Origin: JAXMAF01 sp046350555
GTDB lineage: Bacteria > Planctomycetota > Phycisphaerae > Phycisphaerales > SM1A02
NCBI GenBank assembly: GCA_046350555.1
Contig: JAXMAF010000022.1
Span: forward strand, 1-64,000
Length of the DNA: 64,000 bases
Reading direction: 5' to 3'
In this document: positions 10,702-20,600 of the stretch, in pieces
Numbering within the stretch: the stretch's first letter is position 1
How the letters are laid out: each line of letters opens with the position of its first letter
The notes under the pieces: model-generated
The model's database searches: none
Told to the model about the DNA's origin: nothing
The model's input: only the letters and a program-made list of their open reading frames with translations
Program-made: the position numbers and the translations under genes

Positions 10702-11016
10702 TCAACGTCGACGCGTCGGCTTCGCGGGCTGCTTCGCCGCATGTCGCGCCAGGTCGCGCCGCGCGGCGGCCACCATGGCGTCGCGGGCCTTCTCGAATTC
10801 CGCGTCGCTGAGCCGTCCCTCGCGCCGCAGCTTCCGGAGGGAGTCGAGGGTGAACGCGACATCCTGCGGTTCGTCGGTGCGCAGCCGACGGCGAATCCAG
10901 ACGAGGGCGATCCAGCCGACGATCACCAGCGCCACGAGCATCGCCAGCCACGGTCCGACCTGCCTGAACAGGTCGTTCGCTCGGGCGGACGCGACGGCGA
11001 TCGTGAGCGCGTTCAC
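10702..11016 (-). CDS. Small membrane protein with SHOCT-like C-terminus
   Basis: Protein of 104 residues starting with GTG. Its start codon shares the sequence GTGA with the stop of tig (4-bp overlap), so the two are translationally coupled. One membrane helix (about residues 18-40, VGPWLAMLVALVIVGWIAL) is followed by an Arg-rich stretch and a segment LRKLRREGRLSDAEFEKAR that fits the SHOCT short helical domain. The tail is basic. It occupies the place where clpP is usually found between tig and clpX. Function unknown; a role in the chaperone/protease cluster is only inferred from position. Confidence 0.7.
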   Translation of the reverse strand: MNALTIAVASARANDLFRQVGPWLAMLVALVIVGWIALVWIRRRLRTDEPQDVAFTLDSLRKLRREGRLSDAEFEKARDAMVAAARRDLARHAAKQPAKPTRRR

Positions 11017-12578
11017 TTCTTGGACGGCTTGGCAGGCTTGTTGGTGTCCTTGGCTTCCGACTTGGGCTCGGCCTTCGCGACGGGCTTGGATTCGCCCTTG
11101 GCCTCGGCCTTGCCGCCCGTCTTGCCATCCGTTTTGGCATCCGCCCGGGCGCCGGTCGCCTTGGCGGCCGCCGTCGTCGCGCCGCTGCGCCCCTGCTTGG
11201 CGAGGATCGCCTTGTTCCATTCGTCGGCGGGAACGTCGATCACGGTACACGTGTCGAGGAGCCGGTCCGCGACCTTGTGCTCGCGGATCTGCAACGCCAC
11301 CTCGTTGAGCGCGCCGCTGTTGGCGAGCTCGCCTCGTACCTTCTCGGGGCGTTCGCCGCGCTGGCGGGCGATGGCGGCGACGCGGCCGTTGATCTCCTGC
11401 TCGCTGACGCCGATCTCCATCCGCTCCGCGAAGCCCGTGAGGATGAAGAAGAGCTTGAGCCGCGACTTGGCCTGCGCCTCGGTGCCCGCGCGGAGCGCCG
11501 CGAGCTGCGTCTCGACCTGCTCCGGCTCGAGTCCGCGGTAGAGCAGCTCGAGCCGCTGGCGCTCGAGGAGCCGCGCCACCTGGTTCATCGAGAGATTCTC
11601 GGGCAGCGGGAAGTCGACCGCGCCGAGCAGGTGCTCGTAGAGCTGCTCGCGCATCGCGGCGCGCTGTTCGAGATCGCGGCGCTGCTCGAGGGCGAGCTTC
11701 AACTGCTCGCGCAGCACCTCCTCGGTGCCGAGGCCGAATCGATCGACCAGCTCGGCGATCGTCGCCGGCGTGACCCGCTCGGCGTCGGAGACGTGCAGCG
11801 AGAGGTGCAGCTTCGCGTTGCGGACATCCTCGCGCTCGTGCGATTCCGGACCGACGACGTCGAGCTCGAGCGTGTCGCCGACCTGCTTGCCGACGAGTCG
11901 TTGCTGGAGATCCTCGACGAGCAGGCCGAGGACCTGGCCCTTGCCTTGTTCGTCGTCGCCGGGAACGACCACCAGGGCGCGGTCGGTCTCGAAGAAGACG
12001 CCGTCGTGTCCCTCCTTGGTCACCGTCGTCTTGGCCACCATGCGGTCGTACGGCTTGAAGGGGCCGGTGATGCGCTCGGGATTGCCGAAGCGATACTGGG
12101 TCCGCTTGAGCTCGGCCTCGGTGTGCTCGGGCAGGACGTCGATGACCGGCTTCTTGATCGTGATGCCGTCGACCTTCGGCAGGTCGAACGTCGGCACGAC
12201 CTCCACGTCGATCGAGAAGGTGAGATCCTTGCCGCGCTCCAGCTTCGCCTCGCGCGTCGCCTCGTCGAGCTCCGGCTCGCCGACCGGCTTGATCTTGTGT
12301 TCCTCGAGCGCCTGCGAGTACGCGAGCCCGACGATCTGCGACTTCGTCTCCATCCGCAGGTTGTCGCCGACGCGCCGCTCCAGCAGCGCCCGCGGCGCCT
12401 TGCCCTTGCGGAAGCCCGGAACCGTGGCGTTCAGGGCGAAGGTCGAGAACGACTCCTCGATCTTCGAGTCGATCGTCGCGGCCGGCACGGTGATGGTCAG
12501 CCGCTTCCGGGCGGGACCGATCTCCTCGACCTTGACGATGTTGGGCGTTTCGACGGCGGGGGCGGTGGAGGTGGCCAT
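11013..12578 (-). CDS. tig: Trigger factor
   Basis: Ribosome-associated chaperone and peptidyl-prolyl isomerase of 521 residues. The N-terminal ribosome-binding domain carries the signature VPGFRKGKAP (family GFRxGxxP). A divergent PPIase-like middle domain and the alpha-helical C-domain follow. About 60 residues at the C-terminus form a Lys/Ala-rich low-complexity tail (KTDGKTGGKAEAKGESK), beyond the usual 430-450 residues. Tig is the first gene of a tig-SHOCT-clpX run. A possible promoter lies 35 bases upstream. Confidence 0.95.
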   Translation of the reverse strand: MATSTAPAVETPNIVKVEEIGPARKRLTITVPAATIDSKIEESFSTFALNATVPGFRKGKAPRALLERRVGDNLRMETKSQIVGLAYSQALEEHKIKPVGEPELDEATREAKLERGKDLTFSIDVEVVPTFDLPKVDGITIKKPVIDVLPEHTEAELKRTQYRFGNPERITGPFKPYDRMVAKTTVTKEGHDGVFFETDRALVVVPGDDEQGKGQVLGLLVEDLQQRLVGKQVGDTLELDVVGPESHEREDVRNAKLHLSLHVSDAERVTPATIAELVDRFGLGTEEVLREQLKLALEQRRDLEQRAAMREQLYEHLLGAVDFPLPENLSMNQVARLLERQRLELLYRGLEPEQVETQLAALRAGTEAQAKSRLKLFFILTGFAERMEIGVSEQEINGRVAAIARQRGERPEKVRGELANSGALNEVALQIREHKVADRLLDTCTVIDVPADEWNKAILAKQGRSGATTAAAKATGARADAKTDGKTGGKAEAKGESKPVAKAEPKSEAKDTNKPAKPSKK

Positions 12579-12612
12579 TGGTGGACTTCGCAGGTGAGAT
12601 GGGAAATCGTGC

Positions 12613-12642
12613 AGGATAGCAGCGAGTGAGCGGCCGTGTCGA
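12613..12642 (-). promoter_or_regulatory. Sigma-70-like promoter of tig
   Basis: On the minus strand TCGACA (12642-12637) and TATCCT (12618-12613) are separated by 18 bases and lie about 35 bases before the tig ATG. They match the -35 and -10 consensus at 5/6 and 4/6 positions. Confidence 0.4.
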
Positions 12643-12683
12643 TGATCGTCGTCACGGCGCGTGGATCCCCGCGGTGGGCTTGC

Positions 12684-13748
12684 TCATCGGTCCCAGAGCC
12701 GGCGCCGCGCCTCCTCGTACCGCTCGAGGGTGGCACGGATGATCGACGGCGGAAGCTCCGGGCCCGGTGGGTTCTTGTCCCACGCCCCGGCGCGGACGCG
12801 CTCGAGGAGCCACTCGCGCAGGTACTGCTTGTCGAAGCTCGGCTGGACCCTTCCCGGGCGCCAGTCCTCCCTCGGCCAGAACCGCGAGCTGTCCGGCGTG
12901 AGCACCTCGTCGACCAGCAGCAGGCGTTCGGTCGGCGCGCCGCCTTCGTCGAGCGCGAAGCCGAATTCGAACTTCGTGTCGGCGATGATGATGCCGCGGG
13001 GCTCCGCGTGGGCGCACGCCCTCGCGTAGATCGCCAGCGTGAGCTCCCGAAGCCGCGTCGCGAGGCCGCTGCCGATGATGGCGGCGGTCCGCTCGAAGTC
13101 GATGTTCTCGTCGTGGCCCTGCTCGGCCTTGGTGGCGGGCGTGAAGATCGGCGCCGGCAACCGGTCGCCTTCGCGGAGTCCCGCGGGAAGTCGCACGCCG
13201 CAGATGGCGCCGTCGCGCTGGTACGCCGTCCAGCCGCTTCCGGCGAGATAGCCGCGGGCGACGCACTCGATCGGAACGACCCGCGCCCGGCGGCAGATCA
13301 TGACGCGTCCGCGCAGGGCGCCGCGCTGCGACTCGTCAAGCCCGGGGATCCCGTCGGCGTCCGTCGACAGCAGGTGATCCTCGACGATGGCGTCCGCGTG
13401 TCGCCCGGCGGCGCCATCCTGTGCAGCACCGCCCGGCGCGCCGGCGCGCAGGAGCTCGAACCAGCGCGTCGAGATCTCGGTGAGCAGCCGGCCCTTGCCG
13501 GGAATCGGCGTCGGCATGACGACGTCGAAGGCGCTCACTCGGTCGGTCGCGACGATGAGCAGTCGCTCGCCGACGGCGTCGGGTCCGTGCATTGCCGGAA
13601 GCCGGTAGACGTCGCGCACCTTGCCCTGTCGGCGATCCGGAAGGGGCAGGTGGGTCTCGAAGACCGCGGCGTCGTCCGCCGATGGAGCGCCGGTGCGCCG
13701 GACGTCGCCGGCGTGCGCGGCGCCGACGGGATTGCGGGGATCGGCCAT
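12684..13748 (-). CDS. purC: Phosphoribosylaminoimidazole-succinocarboxamide synthase
   Basis: SAICAR synthetase of de novo purine synthesis, joining CAIR and aspartate with ATP; 354 residues. Recognised by QGKVRDVYRL near residue 40, ATDRVSAFDVVMPTPIPGKG, CVARGYLAGSGW and ADTKFEFGF. It is longer than the short bacterial PurC (about 240) and closer to the fungal-type monofunctional enzyme. An insertion of about 20 residues (AGAPGGAAQDGAAGRHAD) sits after the first nucleotide-binding segment. ATG 13748 is preferred over an upstream ATG because a TAGACT hexamer lies 13 bases before it and homology starts soon after. It is divergent from the GH10-like gene. Confidence 0.94.
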   Translation of the reverse strand: MADPRNPVGAAHAGDVRRTGAPSADDAAVFETHLPLPDRRQGKVRDVYRLPAMHGPDAVGERLLIVATDRVSAFDVVMPTPIPGKGRLLTEISTRWFELLRAGAPGGAAQDGAAGRHADAIVEDHLLSTDADGIPGLDESQRGALRGRVMICRRARVVPIECVARGYLAGSGWTAYQRDGAICGVRLPAGLREGDRLPAPIFTPATKAEQGHDENIDFERTAAIIGSGLATRLRELTLAIYARACAHAEPRGIIIADTKFEFGFALDEGGAPTERLLLVDEVLTPDSSRFWPREDWRPGRVQPSFDKQYLREWLLERVRAGAWDKNPPGPELPPSIIRATLERYEEARRRLWDR

Positions 13749-13827
13749 CGACACGGGGGCGAGTCTACTCGCGCGGCCCGCGGGCGGACGGATCGTCGCA
13801 ACGTGCCGCGCGCCGCACCGGATGCGC

Positions 13828-13846
13828 CCAACGGTGGTACCGTTGG
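13828..13846. promoter_or_regulatory. Perfect palindrome in the purC / GH10-like divergent spacer
   Basis: CCAACGGT-GGT-ACCGTTGG, an exact 8-bp inverted repeat with a 3-base spacer, lies in the 207-bp region between the divergent starts at 13748 and 13956. The form suits a dimeric repressor site. No regulator can be assigned. Confidence 0.4.
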
Positions 13847-13955
13847 AGTCCATCCGTCGTCCGAGGGCCGCGGCGCGCGGCGCCGCTTCGACGCCCCAAG
13901 CCCTCCCCGCACCGTCGCCCGCATCTCGATCGCGACGCCGTCAGCCACCGTCCGC

Positions 13956-15518
13956 ATGGCCACGCTGGAATTCATGGTCTTCGACGAGATCGCCGCAGGA
14001 GTGGTCGCGGCCCAGGCCGACCAGCGACCTCGACGGGGGCCCGCGCTGGTCAACGCCCACCTGATCGGTCGCGACGACGTGATGCTTCGCGGCGACGTCA
14101 CGCTGCGCGACGGACGCATTCGCTGTCGCAAGCGAACCTCCGATCCCGCGGCGCTGTGCCTCCAGGTCGACGCCGGTCCGATGGGCCGCCTCATGCTCCA
14201 GACGTGCCTGCTGCCCGAACGCGAAGCGCCCTACCTGCTCGCGCTCGAGCTCGCCCGCCAGCGCATCAAGCAGTTCATCGCCAAGAGCGAGGAGTGGCAG
14301 TTGTTCGACCTTCCGCCGGAGCACGCGGCGATCAAGCTCTGGGAGAGCGCCCGCGAGCACTTCACCGCGGCGATCACCGACCCGGACACGATGTCGGCGG
14401 AGCGCAGCGCCCGGGCGTCGCTGATCGCGGGGATCGAGGCCTCCGAACGGCTGGCCATGGCCCACGCGGAGATCCTCCTGCATCGGCGCTTCGGGGCGCG
14501 GGCCGCGTCGGCGACCACGCTCGGCGTCGGGGTCTGGCCGGGGCGATTCGACGCGGCGAACCAGGCGAACCAGGTGCTGCTCGCCCGCGAGGCGGACATC
14601 ATCGTGGTCCCGCTGGCGTGGCGCGACCTGGAGGTCGCCGAGGGGCGCTACGACTGGGAGCGCACGGATCGCTGGATGTCGTGGGCGCATTCGCAGGGCA
14701 AGCCGATCGTCGCCGGTCCGCTGCTGGACTTCTCGCCGCGGGCCACGCCGCCGTGGGCGACCGTCTTCGCCAACGACTTCGACACGCTGCGCGACCTCGT
14801 CTACGACCACCTCGCGAAGGTCGTCGAGCGCTATCGCGGCGTCGTCGGCATCTGGAACCTCGGCGCCGGCATCAACCTCAACGACCACTTCACGCTCACC
14901 ACCGACCAGATGATCGCGCTGGTGCGCACCGCGAGCGTCCTGGTGCGCCAGATGCGCAAGGGGGCGAGGACGATGATCGAGCTCACGCAACCCTTCGGCG
15001 AGCACGCCGCGTTCAACCGCGACTCGCTGGCGCCGATGGCGTGGCTCGACCGGCTGGTGCAGGAAGGGCTCCAGCTCGACTGCATCGGCGTGCGCGTGCA
15101 GTTCGGCCGCGCCGCCGACGGGCTTGCGGCGCGGGACGTCATGCAGGTGAGCGCGATGCTTGATCGACTGCTGCCCTTCGAGACGCCGGTGATGATCACC
15201 GGCCTCGGCGTGCCCGCGGAGACGGTCGATCCGCGCGGCGGCCACTGGCACGCGCCATGGTCGCCGAAGGTGCAGGCCGACTGGATCGGCCAGATCGTCC
15301 CCGTGGCGCTGAGCAAGCCGTTCGTCGAGGCGATCTTCTGGGGCGACCTGGCCGACCATCCGGGGATGAACGTCCCGCGCAGCGGACTGCTCACGGAAGG
15401 TGGCGAGCCTCGTCCGGGACTGACCCGCCTGGTGACGCTGCGCCGCCGGCTGCGCAAGCCCCTTGGACAGTTGAAGGTGGCGCAGCGGGCGACGGTGCTG
15501 GGGGAGGAGTTCTCGTAG
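13956..15518 (+). CDS. GH10-like TIM-barrel protein lacking both catalytic glutamates
   Basis: Protein of 520 residues without a signal peptide. The N-terminal 170 residues are a domain I do not recognise. From about residue 185 the sequence follows glycoside hydrolase family 10 (xylanase) order: a Gln-Ala-Asn-Gln segment, EGRYDWERTDRWMSWAHSQG, a WNLGAGINLNDHF segment where xylanases have WDVVNE, VRVQFGR, VMITGLGVP where xylanases have ITELDV, and AIFWGDLADHPGM near the end. Both glutamates that make GH10 enzymes active are therefore replaced (acid/base segment near residue 298-305, nucleophile segment near 413). It may be a sugar-binding pseudoenzyme or a different activity on the same barrel. 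The insertion sequence starts three bases after its stop. Confidence 0.72.
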   Translation: MATLEFMVFDEIAAGVVAAQADQRPRRGPALVNAHLIGRDDVMLRGDVTLRDGRIRCRKRTSDPAALCLQVDAGPMGRLMLQTCLLPEREAPYLLALELARQRIKQFIAKSEEWQLFDLPPEHAAIKLWESAREHFTAAITDPDTMSAERSARASLIAGIEASERLAMAHAEILLHRRFGARAASATTLGVGVWPGRFDAANQANQVLLAREADIIVVPLAWRDLEVAEGRYDWERTDRWMSWAHSQGKPIVAGPLLDFSPRATPPWATVFANDFDTLRDLVYDHLAKVVERYRGVVGIWNLGAGINLNDHFTLTTDQMIALVRTASVLVRQMRKGARTMIELTQPFGEHAAFNRDSLAPMAWLDRLVQEGLQLDCIGVRVQFGRAADGLAARDVMQVSAMLDRLLPFETPVMITGLGVPAETVDPRGGHWHAPWSPKVQADWIGQIVPVALSKPFVEAIFWGDLADHPGMNVPRSGLLTEGGEPRPGLTRLVTLRRRLRKPLGQLKVAQRATVLGEEFS

Positions 15519-15520
15519 TG

Positions 15521-17079
15521 CTAGGAGCTTGCGTCACAGGCTGATTGCACAACCATTTTCGCGTCCACAAAAAACCGCTGGCGGCCCTGGTGCGAATAGA
15601 GCCGCATGGAGAGCGCCTTTCGTCCGTACGAGCCCGACCAGCACCTGCTGCTGCCGCCGTCGCTTCGGGAGTGGCTGCCCGGCGGCCACCTCTCGCACTT
15701 CGTCTCCGACACCGTGGACCAGCTGGACCTGGGGCCGATCCTGTCCTGGTATCGCGGCCGGGAGCAGGGCAACCTGCCCTACCACCCGGCGATGATGCTC
15801 AAGGTGCTCGTCTACTGCTACTGCACCGGAACCTTCTCGTCGCGGCGCATCGCCAAGGCGATCGAGGACTCCGTCCCCGTCCGGTTCCTCGCCGCGGGCC
15901 ACGCGCCGGACCATCGGACGATCTGCCGCTTCCGGGAACGGCACCTCGACGCCTTCCAGGCGCTCTTCGCGCAGGTGGTCCGCATCGCGGCCGAGACCGG
16001 ACTCGTCACGCTCGGGACGCTCGCCATCGACGGCACGAAGATCCGGGCCGATGCCAGCAAGCGGAAGGCGATGAGCCACGCCCGCATGAAGGAGGAGGAG
16101 CAGCGCATCGGGAAGGAGATCGCGGCGATCGTCGCCAAGGCCAAGGGCGAGGACCTGGCCGAGGACGTGCAGTTCGGTCCGGACTTCCGCGGCGACGAGC
16201 GCCGCAGGAAGCGACGCCCGCCGCGAGTCGCGGCTGACGAGGATCGTCGCGGCAAAGCGGCGGCTGGAGGAGCGCACGAAGGCCGACGCCGAGGCGAAGG
16301 CGGCGGAGGCGAAGCGCCGCAGGGACGAGGACGACGACGCAGGCTCGCCGCCCCGCCAGCACTCCGGCACGCCCGAGCCGAAGGCGCAGGAGAACTTCAC
16401 CGATCCCGACAGTCGGATCATGCAGGACGGAAGCGGCGCGTATCAGCAGTGCTACAACGCGGCGCTCGCGGTCGACTCGACCGCGAGGATCGTGGTGGCG
16501 GTGGACGTGCAGCAGTGCCCGTGCGACCAGTCGATGCTGATCCCGATGATCGAGAGGTCCGAGCGGGCGGCGGGCGTGGGCGTCGACGGATCGCCGACGA
16601 CGATCGTGAAGACGGTGCTGGCCGACGCCGGCTTCTCGTGCGAGCACGCACTGGTGGCGGCGGAGCGCGCGAGGGGACGACTGGCTGTCTCGCCGTGGGC
16701 CGGGAGGGCAAGGCGTCGAGGCGGCCGCCGGATCCGGACTCGGCGCGCGGCCGGATGGCGGCCATGCTGAGGACGGAGGAGGGACGCAAGAGATACAAGG
16801 AAAGGAAGCACCTCGCGGAGCCACCGATCGGATGGCTGAAGGAGGCGATGGGATTCAGGCAGTTCAGTCTGCGAGGATTGAGGAAGGTGACTGGCGAGCT
16901 GAACCTCGTGACGATGGCGATGAACCTGAGACGGATGGCGACGATGGCGGTGTGATCCCGAAGCGGTCGCCGCAGCGCCGCGAGGAGTCCCCGATCGGGT
17001 CGACGCCGCAGTCGCGAGGGAATCGACCCACGGCGCGGGCAAGACGGTCACGGATCTCGGCTGTGACGCAAGCTCCTAG
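15521..17079. mobile_element. Complete insertion sequence with perfect 19-bp inverted ends and CTAG borders (IS1182-like)
   Basis: The left end CTAGGAGCTTGCGTCACAG (15521-15539) is repeated exactly and inverted at 17061-17079. The unit is 1559 bp with CTAG at both outer edges. If CTAG is the duplicated target, the element itself is 15525-17075 with 15-bp inverted repeats; both readings fit. It holds one transposase gene, which has two frame changes. It inserted just after the stop of the GH10-like gene and upstream of the comEA-like gene. Confidence 0.9.
15606..16955 (+). pseudogene. Transposase of the IS1182-like element, two frame changes
   Basis: DDE-type transposase of about 450 residues. 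The first part (MESAFRPYEPDQHLLLPPSL..., HRTICRFRERHL, TLAIDGTKIRADASKRKAM) is in one frame up to about 16205. The middle, with SRLTRIVAAKRRLEERTKADA, ENFTDPDSRIMQ and YQQCYNAALAVD, is read one frame on, to about 16690. The end (LAVGREGKASRRP, GRKRYKERKHLAEPPIGWLK, MGFRQFSLRGLRKV) is back in the first frame. The Asp of IDGTK, the Asp of AVD and a late Glu region fit the DDE set of the IS1182/IS5-like group. As written no full-length protein is made. Either the element is decaying or these are sequence errors like those in nearby essential genes. Confidence 0.85.
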
Positions 17080-17155
17080 TGTTGGCCCGCCGCGCTCAAT
17101 CGTCGCCTTCCGGGTGGAACGACGAATGACCGACGGCGGCGATCCGGGGTGAACC

Positions 17156-17527
17156 ATGTCGACGAACGAACGACGCGCGGCGCGCCTGGTGGTCTTCGCA
17201 CTCGCGGTGCTCCTGGCGGCGACGCTGGTGCGCCTCCAGCGACGGCCAGCGATGTGGGGCGACGGTGGGGGACCCTTCGCGTCGATCGTGGACGCCCGCG
17301 TGGACATCAACGGCGCCGACGCGATGGAGCTCGCATCGCTTCCGGGGATCGGCCCGACGCTCGCCGAACGGATCGTGCGCGACCGCGAGCGCCACGGGCC
17401 CTTCGCGACGCTCGACGACCTCGACCGCGTGCGGGGGGTCGGGCCCGCGCTCATCGAGCGCCTCGCCGGGCGCGCCGTCGCCGGTGACGTGCATGGCGCC
17501 GACGGGATCCGCCATCCGCAGCAGTGA
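17156..17527 (+). CDS. ComEA-like helix-hairpin-helix protein
   Basis: Small protein of 123 residues: one N-terminal membrane segment (LVVFALAVLLAATLV) and a C-terminal tandem helix-hairpin-helix DNA-binding domain with VDINGADAMELASLPGIG and LDRVRGVGPALIERL. This is the ComEA layout; ComEA binds incoming DNA at the envelope during transformation. No other competence gene is nearby, so a general membrane-attached DNA-binding role is the safe statement. It lies 77 bp after the insertion sequence, which may have separated it from its original promoter. Confidence 0.82.
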   Translation: MSTNERRAARLVVFALAVLLAATLVRLQRRPAMWGDGGGPFASIVDARVDINGADAMELASLPGIGPTLAERIVRDRERHGPFATLDDLDRVRGVGPALIERLAGRAVAGDVHGADGIRHPQQ

Positions 17528-17613
17528 GGCGGCCGGCTGCGGCCGGATGTCGACCGCCGCCGCGCCGCGGACCGACGTGCGAGCGGCGCGCCGACGACCC
17601 CGGAGCCGCCGCG

Positions 17614-17619
17614 TACGCT
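17614..17619 (+). promoter_or_regulatory. -10-like hexamer before mfd
   Basis: TACGCT ends eight bases before the ATG of mfd, consistent with a transcript with almost no leader. Confidence 0.35.
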
Positions 17620-17627
17620 CTTCTCTT

Positions 17628-20600
17628 ATGGGCTGGCTCGAGGCGATTGAGTCCGCCGAAGCGATCTCGTCCCTGGCCACCCTCCTCGAAGGCGGGGGAT
17701 CTGTCTCCGCGCACGGTGCGATCGGATCGAGCACCACGATCCTCGCCGGGGCGCTGGCGAGGCGCTTTGCACAAGGCGAGGACTCGCCGCGCGTCGAAGC
17801 AACGGGCGAGCCGCCGTCGGAACGCGCCGCGAGCGCTCCATCGCGACCGATCCTCCTCGTGCATGCCCACCTCGACGACGCGGACGAGGCGGTCGACGAG
17901 CTCAACGACCTGTTCACACGGGCCTCCGCGCCGGGCGGTGCCGGTCGGTCGGGTGACGCGCTCGAGGCCATTCGGCTTCCTGCGCTCGAGGCGCTTCCGG
18001 GCGAGACATCCGTGGCCGCCGACCTTCTCGCGGAGCGTCTCGCGGTCACGCGCCGAATGCTTGGCCATTCCGGCGGTGGATCGGGTGGACGGCTCCGGCC
18101 GGGTCCGCCGGCCGTGCTCGTCGCGGCGATGCCGGCGCTGATGCAGGGCGTGCCGGACCCCGGGCGGCTGGAGCGGATCCTGCGCACGATCGCCCCCGGC
18201 GACCGCACCGATCCGCGCGAGCTCGCGGCGTGGCTCGAGGCGGGCGGGTACACGCGCCGCGAGGCGGTGGAAAATCCAGCCGAATTCTCGATCCGCGGCG
18301 GCATCGTCGACGTCTTCCCCGCCGGCGCGGTGTCCCGTGCGGCTCGATCTCTTCGGCGAGGAAGTCGAGCGCATCTTCGAGGTCGACCTCGCGACGATGG
18401 CCAGCGACCGTCGGCTCGATCGCGTCGAGCTCGTCGGCGCGACCGTCGAGGCCGTGCTCGCCGCCGACGATGCCGTCCAGTTCGCCGAGCTCCTGCCGCG
18501 CGAGACGATCGTGATCCTCGCGGAGATCGCCGAGATCCTCGAGCAGGCCCGCGGGTACTTCGAGCGCGTCCGCGACGCGCGCAGCGTCGTGGCCCCGCCG
18601 CGCGTGATGCAGGCGCTGGCGCGCCGCGCCCATGCGGTGCTCGACGTGAACCAGTTCTCGGCCGGCGCCAATCCGGACCGCAGCGTGGTCGTCCCGGTCT
18701 CGGCGCTGCCGCACTTCGACGACGAGATCGCCTCGGCGCTCGCCGAGCTGGCGGCCCTGGCCGATTCGTCGGACGTCTTCGTGCTGTGCGAGAACGCCGG
18801 CGAGGCGACGCGCACCCGCGAGCTCCTGAGCGGTCCGGGCGGTGCGCCGGCGCCCGCCGCCAGCGCGTCCCGGATCGCCGTGGTCGAGCATCGACTTCAT
18901 CGCGGCTTCGTCTTCGGCGAGCCGGCCTCGCGGAACGCGGCCGCGGATCCATCGAGCGCAGCGCATTCGCCGGAGGTGTCGGTTCGAGCCGGCGCGACCG
19001 AGCCGAATCGGCGCCGTCCGCTCGTCCTCGTGCCGCAACACGAGCTGCTCCATCGATACGGCACGCGACGGCGCACACCGACGCTCGCCGGCGGCAAGGC
19101 GCGCGAGGCGTTCCTCTCCATCGCGCCGGGCGACTATGTGGTGCATCGCGAGCACGGCATCGCGAGGTTCGTCGCGCTGGGGATGCTTCCGCGGGCGGCC
19201 TCGGACCACGGCGGCCGAGCCGCGGGAGGCGAGTCGGACGGATCGCCCGACCTGGCCGGCGAGGAGGTCCTGACGCTCGAGTTCGAGGGCGGGACGCGCC
19301 TGCACGTTCCGATGGCGCGCATCGACGTCGTCCAGAAGTACATCGGCGCGGGCAACGCCAAGCCGACCCTCTCGACCATCGGCGGTCGGCGCTGGAAGCG
19401 GCAGAAGGAGCAGGCGGAGGACGCGACGCGCGAGCTCGCCGCGGAGATGCTGCGGGTGCACGCGGCGCGCGAGGCGACGCAGGGCATCCGCTTCCCCGAC
19501 GACACGCCGTGGCAGCGGGAGTTCGAGGCCGAGTTCCCCTATGACGAGACGGAGGACCAGCTCGCCGCGATCGCCGCCTCGAAGCGCGACATGTGCAGCC
19601 CCCGGCCGATGGACCGGCTGGTCTGCGGCGATGTCGGGTTCGGCAAGACGGAGGTCGCGATGCGCGCCGCCTTCAAGGCGGTCGAGCATGGGAAGCAGGT
19701 GGCGGTGCTCGTGCCGACGACCGTGCTCGCGGAGCAGCACGAGCGGACGTTCCGGGAACGGTTCCGCGCGTATCCGTTCCGCATCGAGTCGCTCAGCCGC
19801 TTCAAGACGGGGGCCGAGCAGGACCGGATCCTGCGCGAGCTCGCCGCCGGGCGCGTGGACGTCGTGATCGGGACGCACCGGCTGCTGAGCCAGGATGTGC
19901 GCTTCGCGGATCTCGGCCTGGTCGTCGTCGACGAGGAGCAGCGCTTCGGCGTCGAGCACAAGACTCGACTGCTCCAGTTCCGGCTCACCGCCGACGTGCT
20001 GACGCTCTCGGCGACGCCCATCCCGCGCACGCTGCACATGGCGATGCTGGGGCTGCGCGACATCTCGTCGCTGACCACGCCGCCGCTCGATCGCCGCGCC
20101 ATCGTCACGGAGGTCATTCCCTTCAACCCCAATCGCATCCGCCAGGCGCTGGAGCGCGAGCTCGCCCGCGAAGGCCAGGCGTTCGTGGTGCACAATCGAG
20201 TCCACGACATCCAGTCGTTCGCCGACGACATCCAGCGGCTCGTGCCGGACGCGCGGGTCATCTTCGGCCACGGGCAGATGGCGGCGAAGGAGCTCGAGGA
20301 CGTGATGCTGCGGTTCATGCGGCGGCAGGCCGACGTGCTCGTCTGCACGACGATCATCGAGAGCGGCATCGACATCCCGACTGCGAACACGATGATCATC
20401 AACAACGGCCACATGTTCGGCCTGGCCGAGCTGCACCAGCTCCGCGGCCGCGTCGGCCGATCGAAGCACCGCGCGTACTGCTACCTGCTCACGCCGACGG
20501 ACCGGCCGGTGACGCAGGATGCGATGAAGCGGCTGCGGGCGCTCGAGGACCACTCGATGCTCGGCGCGGGGTTTCGCATCGCGATGCGCGACCTGGAGAT

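Noticed and set aside
18325..18345. Programmed +1 frameshift in mfd
   Set aside because: There is no slippery codon followed by a stop or structure of known type, and similar breaks occur in tilS, ssb and batE/batD, which points to sequence errors.
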